Assembly: GCA_018970945.1 (NCBI GenBank) | Contig: JAGWVJ010000017.1 | Span: 1 to 37,511 of the forward strand | Direction: 5' to 3' | DNA: 37,511 nucleotides | From: Cyanobacteria bacterium REEB417 | Lineage (GTDB): Bacteria > Cyanobacteriota > Cyanobacteriia > PCC-6307 > Cyanobiaceae | Part shown: positions 31,690 to 37,511 of the stretch, piece after piece | Numbering within the stretch: the first letter of the stretch is position 1 | Layout of the letters: each line of letters starts with the position of its first letter | Notes under the pieces: model-generated | What the model was told of the DNA's origin: nothing | The model's database searches: none | The model's input: the letters and a program-made list of their open reading frames with translations, nothing else | Program-made: the position numbers and the translations under genes

Positions 31690-31812
31690 TCAGAGCTTGC
31701 GGTCGACCCGGTCGTTCTGGCTGATCAGCACCAGGGCCACCGTGATTGGCACCACCACGATCACCGCGCCCCAGACGAGGCTGCTGAGGAAGTTGGCGAG
31801 GGAAGGGGTCAT
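31690..31812 (-). CDS. psbX: Photosystem II subunit PsbX
   Basis: A 40-residue frame reads [20 protein letters not shown] and continues [20 protein letters not shown], which is PsbX. This single-helix subunit lies beside cytochrome b559 in photosystem II and influences plastoquinone exchange at the QB side. The helix covers about 9-30, and the conserved QNDRVDR tail faces the stroma or cytoplasm. Ycf66 lies 86 bases downstream on the same strand, and yggT diverges upstream. Confidence 0.95.
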   Translation of the reverse strand: MTPSLANFLSSLVWGAVIVVVPITVALVLISQNDRVDRKL

Positions 31813-31840
31813 GGCCTGGGCCGCTGCGCGATGGCACGGA

Positions 31841-31869
31841 TCCTAGGCAGTGATCGTCGCTTCCTAGGC
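31841..31869 (-). promoter_or_regulatory. Repeated GCCTAGGA elements in the psbX promoter
   Basis: On the minus strand GCCTAGGA occurs twice, at 31869-31862 and 31848-31841, 21 bases apart (two helical turns). Within the copy nearer psbX, TAGGAT could serve as a -10 box about 35 bases before the ATG. The 82-base gap also carries the yggT promoter. The repeats could bind a regulator; no known motif was matched. Confidence 0.35.
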
Positions 31870-31894
31870 TTGAGCGCGTGCTGCTTAGAGCTTT

Positions 31895-32200
31895 GTGACG
31901 GCCCTGTCCCTGCTTCACCTGGCCCTGGGTCTGCTGCTGGCCGGCTGGACGCTGCTGTTTCTGTTTCGCATCGTCTTGACCTGGTACCCCCAGATCGACC
32001 TAAACAAAGGGGTGATGCGACTGGTCGGCGCGCCGACCGAGCCGTTGCTGGCGCCGACCCGACGGTTGATTCAGCCGATCGGCGGTGTCGATGTCACCCC
32101 TGTGGTCTGGGTGGGCTTGATCAGCCTGCTGCGGGAACTGCTGGTGGGGCAGCAGGGTCTGATCACTCAATTGATGCAGCGGTCGCTACCGGTCGCCTGA
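31895..32200 (+). CDS. YggT/Ycf19-family membrane protein
   Basis: The 101-residue product has the YggT layout: a helix (LALGLLLAGWTLLFLFRIVL), the TWYPQID turn, a conserved VGAPTEPLLAPTRRLIQPIG segment and a second helix around WVGLISLLRELL. In cyanobacteria and plastids this family (Ycf19, CCB3) is linked to thylakoid nucleoid distribution or cytochrome b6f heme attachment, depending on the member. The start is a GTG at 31895. It converges on accC, with only six bases between the stop codons. Confidence 0.88.
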   Translation: MTALSLLHLALGLLLAGWTLLFLFRIVLTWYPQIDLNKGVMRLVGAPTEPLLAPTRRLIQPIGGVDVTPVVWVGLISLLRELLVGQQGLITQLMQRSLPVA

Positions 32201-32206
32201 CGGGGT

Positions 32207-33559
32207 TCAGGGCTGGGGCAGCATCTCCTGCTCCACAAACTTGGTGTGCACGTCGCCCCGCTGAAACTCGGGCCGATCGAGCAGTGCCAGGTGAAAGTCA
32301 ATGGTGGTCGGAATCCCGGTCACGGCGCATTCCGACAGGGCCCGACGCAGCCGTTTGAGGGCATGGTCACGGTCGACGCCCCAAACGATCAGCTTGCCGA
32401 TCAGCGAGTCGTAGAAGGGCGGGATCTCATAACCGGTGTAGACGTGGCTGTCGACCCGCACACCGGGGCCGCCGGGCGGCAGCCAGCCGGTGATCCTGCC
32501 GGGCGCGGGTCTGAAGTTCTGGCGCGGGTCTTCGGCGTTGATGCGCACTTCGATGGCATGGCCCCGCAGCTGAATCTCGCTCTGCTGCAAGCTGATCGGC
32601 TCGCCGCCGGCGATGCGCAGCTGTTCGGCGATCAGGTCGACGCCCGTGACCACCTCGGTGACCGGGTGTTCCACCTGGATGCGGGTGTTCATCTCCATGA
32701 AATAGAAGTGACCGGTGCGGTCCACCAGAAATTCGACGGTGCCGGCACCCTCGTAGCCAATGCTGCGGGCGGCCGCCACGGCGGCCTCGCCCATCTGGCG
32801 GCGGAGATCGGGCGTCACCGCCGTGCTGGGGGCTTCTTCGAGCAGCTTCTGATGCCGCCGCTGGATCGAGCAGTCGCGTTCGCCCAGGTGCACCACGTTG
32901 CCGTAGCGGTCGGCCAGCACCTGCACCTCGACATGACGGGGCCGGTCGACGAATTTCTCCATGTACAGTCCCGGGTTGCCAAAGGCCGCTTCGGCTTCGC
33001 CCTGGGCTGCCTTGAACAGGCTCTCGAGCTGGTCGGGCCCTGGCACCAGGCGCATGCCACGCCCGCCGCCACCGGCGGTGGCCTTGATCATCACCGGATA
33101 CCCCATGCGCTCGGCCAGGACCGCGGCCTGGCGGTGGTCGGCCAGCAGGCCCTCGCTGCCAGGAATCGTGGGCACCCCCACCGCCTGCATGGTGGCCTTG
33201 GCTGTCGACTTGTCGCCCATGGCCCGGATGGCCTCAGGGGAGGGGCCCACAAAGATGAGCCCATGGTCCTGGCAGATCTCGGCAAAGCGGTCGTTCTCGG
33301 CCAGAAAGCCATAGCCCGGATGGATCGCATCAGCCCCGCGGGAGATCGCCGCCGCAAGGATGTTGGGAATGTTCAGGTAACTTTTGCTGCTTGGGGCCTC
33401 ACCTACGCAGACGGCTTCGTCGGCCAGCTGCACATGCAGGGCATTGCGGTCGACGGTGCTGTAGATCGCCACGGTGGCAATGCCCAATTCGCGGCAGCTG
33501 CGCAGGATCCGAAGAGCGATTTCGCCACGGTTGGCGATCAGCAGTTTGCCGATGGGCAT
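32207..33559 (-). CDS. accC: Biotin carboxylase subunit of acetyl-CoA carboxylase
   Basis: The protein carries the biotin carboxylase N-terminal domain ([20 protein letters not shown]), an ATP-grasp domain with [32 protein letters not shown] and [14 protein letters not shown], and the C-terminal domain with INAEDP and [11 protein letters not shown]. It carboxylates biotin on AccB, the first step of fatty-acid synthesis. The ATG at 33559 ([12 protein letters not shown], 450 residues) matches the family; an ATG nine codons upstream is possible. The other acc genes are not in the window. It diverges from the tRNA-Leu gene. Confidence 0.96.
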   Translation of the reverse strand: MPIGKLLIANRGEIALRILRSCRELGIATVAIYSTVDRNALHVQLADEAVCVGEAPSSKSYLNIPNILAAAISRGADAIHPGYGFLAENDRFAEICQDHGLIFVGPSPEAIRAMGDKSTAKATMQAVGVPTIPGSEGLLADHRQAAVLAERMGYPVMIKATAGGGGRGMRLVPGPDQLESLFKAAQGEAEAAFGNPGLYMEKFVDRPRHVEVQVLADRYGNVVHLGERDCSIQRRHQKLLEEAPSTAVTPDLRRQMGEAAVAAARSIGYEGAGTVEFLVDRTGHFYFMEMNTRIQVEHPVTEVVTGVDLIAEQLRIAGGEPISLQQSEIQLRGHAIEVRINAEDPRQNFRPAPGRITGWLPPGGPGVRVDSHVYTGYEIPPFYDSLIGKLIVWGVDRDHALKRLRRALSECAVTGIPTTIDFHLALLDRPEFQRGDVHTKFVEQEMLPQP

Positions 33560-33630
33560 CCGCGAAGGGCTGGGTGCAGCGGGCATGGCCGCAGCGGACT
33601 GTATCAGCGCTCATCCGGTCAACCTGTGGG

Positions 33631-33636
33631 TATATT
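33631..33636 (+). promoter_or_regulatory. Predicted -10 box for tRNA-Leu
   Basis: TATATT lies 36 bases before the mature tRNA 5' end, in an otherwise GC-rich stretch, and is the best promoter signal in the accC/tRNA gap. No strong -35 box is visible. Confidence 0.45.
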
Positions 33637-33672
33637 GCTCGGCTGGAGCGGCGCACCGCTTCTGACACCCAC

Positions 33673-33754
33673 GCGGATGTGGTGGAATTGGTAGACACGC
33701 ACGTTTGAGGGGCGTGTGGCTTCGGCCTTGCGAGTTCAAGTCTCGCCATCCGCA
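33673..33754 (+). tRNA. tRNA-Leu (anticodon GAG)
   Basis: A full cloverleaf can be drawn: acceptor GCGGATG pairing with CATCCGC, D arm with GGAATTGGTAGA, anticodon stem CACGT/GCGTG around TTGAGGG (anticodon GAG, reading CTC and CTT), a long variable arm TGGCTTCGGCCT as expected for leucine, and T arm GCGAG-TTCAAGT-CTCGC. The 3' CCA is not encoded. A run of six T residues follows one base after the discriminator, and the next gene starts eleven bases further on. Confidence 0.95.
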
Positions 33755-33765
33755 CTTTTTTCTTG

Positions 33766-35019
33766 ATGGTCACCGCTTCCGCCCCAGCCGTGATCGTGCT
33801 GGTGAGCAACGGGCCCGGTGAGCTGAGCACTTGGGTGAGGCCCCTGGCCCAGCATCTCCACGACAGCTCGCCATGGCCCCTGCGGCTGGTGCTGGTTCCC
33901 TGCCCCAATGCCACCGGTGTCGAGCACCAGGTCGCGGCCAGCTGGGACCTGTTCGAGCGCATCGTGCCGGCGCGCCGGTTCTGGAGCCTGCTGCTGCGGC
34001 CCTGGCGCTACGCAGCGTGGCCGCGGCAGGGCCTGGTGGTGTTCCTGGGGGGCGATCAGTTCTGGACCGTGCTGCTCTCGGCCCGGCTGGGCTATCGCCA
34101 CCTCACCTACGCCGAGTGGGTGGCGCGCTGGCCCCAGTGGAATGACCGCATTGCGGCCATGGGTCCTGCGGCGGCTTCCAGCCTGCCGCCCCGCCTGCAG
34201 CGGCGCTGCACGGTGGTCGGCGATCTGATGGCCGATCTTTCTGATCGGGCACGCAGCACCACACCGTTGCCACCAGGCGACTGGGTGGCCCTGCTGCCGG
34301 GCTCCAAGCGCGCCAAGCTGCAGGTGGGGATGCCGTTTCTGCTGGAGACCGCCGACCGCCTCGCCGCCCTGCGTCCGGGCTGTCGCTTTTTGCTGCCGGT
34401 GGCTCCCACCACCAGCCCGGCCGAACTTCGGGCCTATGCCGGCGCGACCAACCCGTTGGCGCAGCACTACAGCAGTGGTGAACCCCAGCTGCAGCTCGAT
34501 GGGGTGCCGCGGCTGGTGACGCCGGCGGGGACCACCATTGCCCTGGTGCTTGACCAACCGGCCCATGGGCCGCTGAGCCAGTGCGCCCTGGCGCTCACCA
34601 CCGTGGGGGCCAACACCGCTGAGCTGGGAGCGCTCGGCGTGCCCATGATCGTGTTGGTACCCACCCAGCATCTGCAGGTGATGCAGGCCTGGGACGGGGC
34701 CCTGGGTGTCGTGGCGCGGCTGCCGCTGCTGCGCTGGCTGCTGGGGCTGGCGCTGACCGCCTGGCGCATGCGCCGCCGGGGGTTTCTGGCCTGGCCCAAC
34801 ATTGCGGCGGGCCGGGGTGTGGTGCCCGAGCGGGTGGGTGCGATCACGCCGACGCAGATCGCCGCCGAGGCGGCCGACTGGCTGGCCCGCCCCGAGCGTC
34901 TGGCGGGCGTGCGCGACGATCTGCGCAGCCTGCGCGGGCAGCCTGGTGCGGTGTCTGCCATGGCCGGCCTGGTGCAGGAGCTGCTGCCGGCCTCCCGCGC
35001 TGACGACCCCCTGCGCTGA
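33766..35019 (+). CDS. Lipid-A-disaccharide-synthase-related protein
   Basis: The 417-residue protein resembles the cyanobacterial LpxB-related family, not true LpxB. It has an N-terminal VIVLVSNGPGELSTWVRPLA segment, where true LpxB has a related GExSGD motif, a FLGGDQFW turn, WVALLPGSKRAKL (the LPGSR-like sugar-nucleotide motif) and ALALTTVGANTAELGALGVP with VPTQHLQ near the C terminus. A GT-B fold glycosyltransferase is likely; the acceptor is unknown. The ATG at 33766 lies eleven bases after tRNA-Leu, leaving little room for a promoter or ribosome binding site; a TTG one codon earlier is also in frame. MsrB follows 28 bases after its stop. Confidence 0.8.
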   Translation: MVTASAPAVIVLVSNGPGELSTWVRPLAQHLHDSSPWPLRLVLVPCPNATGVEHQVAASWDLFERIVPARRFWSLLLRPWRYAAWPRQGLVVFLGGDQFWTVLLSARLGYRHLTYAEWVARWPQWNDRIAAMGPAAASSLPPRLQRRCTVVGDLMADLSDRARSTTPLPPGDWVALLPGSKRAKLQVGMPFLLETADRLAALRPGCRFLLPVAPTTSPAELRAYAGATNPLAQHYSSGEPQLQLDGVPRLVTPAGTTIALVLDQPAHGPLSQCALALTTVGANTAELGALGVPMIVLVPTQHLQVMQAWDGALGVVARLPLLRWLLGLALTAWRMRRRGFLAWPNIAAGRGVVPERVGAITPTQIAAEAADWLARPERLAGVRDDLRSLRGQPGAVSAMAGLVQELLPASRADDPLR

Positions 35020-35047
35020 CTAAGGTTCGGCTCCCTGCCTTCGAACC

Positions 35048-35488
35048 ATGGCCAACTCTGCTGATGCCTCGGCCTGCGGCCTGCCCAGCGGGCTGCCCCG
35101 CAGCCTTGACGGCGATCAGGCGATGTGGCGCGAGCGGCTGACTCCCGAGCAGTTTGCGGTGGCCCGGCAGGGTGGCACCGAGCGGGCCTTCACCGGTGCC
35201 TACTGGAACCACAAGGCGACCGGGATGTACCACTGCGTCTGCTGCGGCGCCGAGCTGTTCAGCTCGGCCACCAAATTTGACTCGGGGACCGGCTGGCCCA
35301 GCTTCTGGGATGGGGTCGCCGCCGGTGCAATCACCACCATTGAAGACCGCAGCCACGGCATGGTGCGCACCGAAATCCGATGCAGCGGCTGCGATGCCCA
35401 CCTCGGACACGTGTTCAGCGACGGTCCAGCTCCCACCGGTCAGCGCTACTGCGTCAATTCGCTGTCGCTCGACTTCAAGGAGCGCTGA
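35048..35488 (+). CDS. msrB: Peptide-methionine (R)-S-oxide reductase
   Basis: The 146-residue protein has the MsrB motifs in order: two zinc cysteines in CVCCGAELF (63 and 66), GTGWPSFW at 80-87, a second zinc pair in [16 protein letters not shown] (112 and 115) and the catalytic cysteine at 135 in RYCVNSLSL. It reduces the R form of oxidised methionine in proteins and so helps against oxidative damage. An additional cysteine at 65 sits between the first zinc pair. The resolving cysteine position is not certain. It follows the LpxB-related gene on the same strand and converges on the PRC-barrel gene. Confidence 0.96.
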   Translation: MANSADASACGLPSGLPRSLDGDQAMWRERLTPEQFAVARQGGTERAFTGAYWNHKATGMYHCVCCGAELFSSATKFDSGTGWPSFWDGVAAGAITTIEDRSHGMVRTEIRCSGCDAHLGHVFSDGPAPTGQRYCVNSLSLDFKER

Positions 35489-35499
35489 CCCCCAGCGCT
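35481..35499. terminator. Weak bidirectional hairpin between msrB and the PRC-barrel gene
   Basis: Two copies of the self-complementary AGCGCT flank GACCCCC, making a six-base stem that includes the msrB stop codon. Two T residues follow on the plus strand. It may end one or both convergent transcripts, but lacks a proper T-run. Confidence 0.35.
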
Positions 35500-35505
35500 T
35501 TGACC

Positions 35506-36543
35506 TCACCAGGGGTCGTCGATCACCTCGGGTTCGACATCGAGTGGTTCGCGTTGGTCATCGAGGGGCTCGCGCCGCGGCAGGGGTGCCCGCGGTTCGG
35601 CGGCGCGCTCGGGGTGCCGCCGGTAGCGTGGCACGTCGTCAGTCTGATTGTCGTAGCGCTGGTTCAGGTCGCGTGAGTCGACATCACGGAGACTGTCATC
35701 GCGGCCATTGCGGCGCTCGCTGCGGTAACGGTCGTCGCTGTCATCGAGATAGCGGCGCTGGCGCAGCGGTTCGCGTTCACGGCGCTCCTCCAGCTCGACG
35801 TAATCGAGCTCCTCTTCGGGCACAAAGGCCTGGGTGCTGGCGGGCTGAATGCGGCGCTGCTCAGCGGCACTGGGCAGGCCCGGGGCCAACTGGTTCTCCA
35901 CGGGGACCACGCCGACCCGGTAGCGCTCACGTTCGTCGCGCTCCCAGCTGGAACCGCCGATGCCCAGCTTCTCAAGCAGGCCGGTGCCGAGCTGCTTGAG
36001 CTTCTCTTCGGCGCCCTCGTAAACGATGATCCGGTCGGGGCCGCTGCTGACGATCTCTTCGACAGTCAGTTCCCAGGTGCTGAGCACGCCTTCGCCCAGC
36101 AGCGGCACGCCCACCGCGCCGAGCACCAGGGTGGCGAGCTCGCCCGTTTCGATGTCGAAGCTGTAACCCAGCACCCGACCCAGGGTCTCGCCGGCTTCGG
36201 TGATCACCTGGCAGTTGATCACCCTGCTGAAGCGATCGGGGTTGAACCCTTCGGCCAGGGAATCGGCCGAATCCACCAGAATCACATCCCCCACCTGGCG
36301 GATCCGCTCCAGCGGCATCCAGCGGGGCAGCCCCGGTAGAAAGCGGGTCAGGGGGTTGTCACGAAGGCCAAGAGCCACCACTTCGCGCCGGTCGATGTCG
36401 ACCACCACCTCGCCCACCACGCCCAGGCGCCGGCCCGTGTCGCGGGTGATCACCTGGGTGCCCATCAGCTCCGAACGCAGCCACAGCCGATCGCTGGGAG
36501 TGGCGCTGCCCGGATCTGTTGACGGGGGAATGGAGGAGCTCAA
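35506..36543 (-). CDS. PRC-barrel domain protein with charged C-terminal tail
   Basis: The 345-residue protein has two PRC-barrel domains: the first at about residues 25-95 (ELMGTQVITRDTGRRLGVVG, then VVDIDRREVVALGL) and the second at about 108-175 (VINCQVITEAGETLGRVLGY, with FDIETGELATLVLG). A linker with EKLKQLGTGLLEKLGIGGSS follows. From about residue 235 the tail is highly charged and likely disordered (REREPLRQRRYLDDSDDRYR is representative). PRC barrels occur in photosynthetic reaction-centre subunit H and in RNA-processing protein RimM. No function can be given. It is followed upstream by smc on the same strand, across 44 bases. Confidence 0.8.
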   Translation of the reverse strand: MSSSIPPSTDPGSATPSDRLWLRSELMGTQVITRDTGRRLGVVGEVVVDIDRREVVALGLRDNPLTRFLPGLPRWMPLERIRQVGDVILVDSADSLAEGFNPDRFSRVINCQVITEAGETLGRVLGYSFDIETGELATLVLGAVGVPLLGEGVLSTWELTVEEIVSSGPDRIIVYEGAEEKLKQLGTGLLEKLGIGGSSWERDERERYRVGVVPVENQLAPGLPSAAEQRRIQPASTQAFVPEEELDYVELEERREREPLRQRRYLDDSDDRYRSERRNGRDDSLRDVDSRDLNQRYDNQTDDVPRYRRHPERAAEPRAPLPRREPLDDQREPLDVEPEVIDDPW

Positions 36544-36587
36544 TTCCTGCAGATGGCCTTCGCGTCATTGTGACCCACGCCCGCTGT

Positions 36588-37511
36588 TCAGGCTGCGGGG
36601 GGTAACCCAACCACCTGGGTGTGGGTCCCCCGGGCCTGGGTGACGCCGATCGTGCGGCTCGAAGCAGCGATCATCGGGCGCCGGTGGCTCACCACCAGAA
36701 ACTGCGCCTCGTCGGCCTGGCTGGCGATCAGGGCGGCCAACCGTTCGACGTTGACACCATCAAGAAAGCTGTCGACCTCGTCGAGGGCATAGAAGGGCGA
36801 TGGCCTGAAGCGCTGCAGTGCAAACAGAAAGCTCAGGGCCGTGAGCGACTTTTCGCCACCGCTCATCGCTGCCAGGCGCCGCACCGCCTTGCCCTTGGGA
36901 TGGGCCACAAGTGTGAGCCCCCCCTCGAGGGGGGCCTCGGGGTTTTCGAGTTGCAGATGGCCTTCGCCGTCGGAGAGCCCGGCGAAGATCGTTCTGAAGT
37001 GGCGATCCACCGCGGTGAAGGCTTCCATGAAGGCCTCCTGGCGCAGCGTGGCCACGGTCTCGATGCGGAGCAGCAGCTCCTCACGCTCCTTGTTGAGCAC
37101 GTCGAGCCGCTCCTCGAGGTCGGCCAGGCGCAGTTCGAGTTCGGCGAGTTCCTCGAGGGCCAGCATGTTGACCGGCTCGAGCGCCTCCATGCGGGCCTGC
37201 AGGCTGCGCAATTCGCCCTGCAGGGCCTCGAGCCCGCCGCGGCGCACCTCTTCGGGAACCTCGGGCAGCGGGTCGGGCAGCTCCCGCTCCAGCTGTTCGA
37301 CGCGCGTGGTCTCGCTGCGCTGCTGCTCGGCCAGGGCGGTGAGCTCTTCGCCCAGCCGCTGCAACTCCCATTGCTGCTGTTGCAGGGCCTGGCGCAGCTC
37401 GGCCAGGCGGGCTTCGGCGGCATCGCGTGCCCGCCGCTGCTGGCCGAAACGCTCCTGTAGTTCGGCCTGCTGTGCTTCGAGTGCCCCCCGTTGCCGTTGT
37501 TCGGTCTGTTG
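36588..37511 (-). CDS. smc: Chromosome segregation protein SMC, C-terminal part (cut by window edge)
   Basis: The frame is open from the right edge to the stop at 36588, giving 307 residues of the 3' part of the gene. Residues near the edge form a glutamine-, glutamate- and arginine-rich coiled coil, leading through [20 protein letters not shown] into the C-terminal head. The head contains [20 protein letters not shown] (ABC signature) and [20 protein letters not shown] (Walker B and D-loop), then the H-loop VVSHRR. SMC compacts and aligns chromosomes. The N-terminal half and the hinge are outside the window. The D-loop reads DSFLD in place of the more common DAALD. Confidence 0.95.
   Translation of the reverse strand, partial: QQTEQRQRGALEAQQAELQERFGQQRRARDAAEARLAELRQALQQQQWELQRLGEELTALAEQQRSETTRVEQLERELPDPLPEVPEEVRRGGLEALQGELRSLQARMEALEPVNMLALEELAELELRLADLEERLDVLNKEREELLLRIETVATLRQEAFMEAFTAVDRHFRTIFAGLSDGEGHLQLENPEAPLEGGLTLVAHPKGKAVRRLAAMSGGEKSLTALSFLFALQRFRPSPFYALDEVDSFLDGVNVERLAALIASQADEAQFLVVSHRRPMIAASSRTIGVTQARGTHTQVVGLPPAA

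Noticed and set aside
32246-33694. 482-residue plus-strand frame opposite accC
   Set aside because: Antisense shadow; accC on the other strand has every expected motif, and this frame would run into the tRNA gene.

Overview
The window is a GC-rich stretch of chromosome from a phycobilisome-bearing picocyanobacterium of the Synechococcus/Cyanobium type. The evidence is a rod-core linker (CpcG), a bilin lyase of the CpcS/CpeS family, photosystem II PsbX, Ycf66, a Ycf19/YggT protein, a high-light-inducible protein, the ferredoxin:thioredoxin reductase catalytic chain, a cyanobacterial SufR and the suf operon. Phycobilisome genes argue against Prochlorococcus. Genes are densely packed, with many 4-base start/stop overlaps and many GTG or TTG starts.

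Layout. 1-411: the 5' end of a probable lectin-fold gene cut by the window edge, then a quiet, more AT-rich stretch. 412-3077 (minus): a likely operon of a DUF4912 protein, a small membrane protein and a secreted phospholipase-D-fold lipoprotein. 3255-4730 (minus): bilin lyase then cpcG, closed by a clear terminator. 4759-6022: an EamA exporter and a small protein coupled to sufR. 6019-12005: sufR diverging from ftrC-sufB-sufC-sufD-sufS, the iron-sulphur assembly operon joined to an Fe-S redox enzyme. 12008-16974: two methyltransferases, an aldo/keto reductase, an amine oxidase and a DUF1543 protein. 17018-20169: mtnA, a quinone-oxidoreductase-like reductase and a fuculose-phosphate-aldolase-like class II aldolase, which together resemble the DHAP shunt for salvage of methylthioadenosine or 5'-deoxyadenosine. 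20154-23431 (minus): a GltS-like carrier coupled to an S9 peptidase. 23485-25309: def, a small membrane protein, a DUF3747 protein and rpsU. 25408-29595: a YifB/ComM ATPase, a HIT protein, and an ABC transporter overlapping a high-light-inducible protein gene. 29603-31812 (minus): psbX, ycf66 and two propeller-like lipoproteins. 31895-37511: yggT/ycf19, accC, tRNA-Leu(GAG), an LpxB-related protein, msrB, a PRC-barrel protein and the 3' part of smc.

Most of this is housekeeping and photosynthesis. The items most worth a second look are the possible DHAP-shunt locus, the palindrome cluster between sufR and ftrC, the 11-base-phased repeats before the 12 kb methyltransferase, the ABC transporter/Hli overlap, and the DUF4912/phospholipase-D operon. 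No CRISPR array, insertion sequence, integrase or phage gene was seen. All family assignments come from reading motifs by eye; no database search was run.
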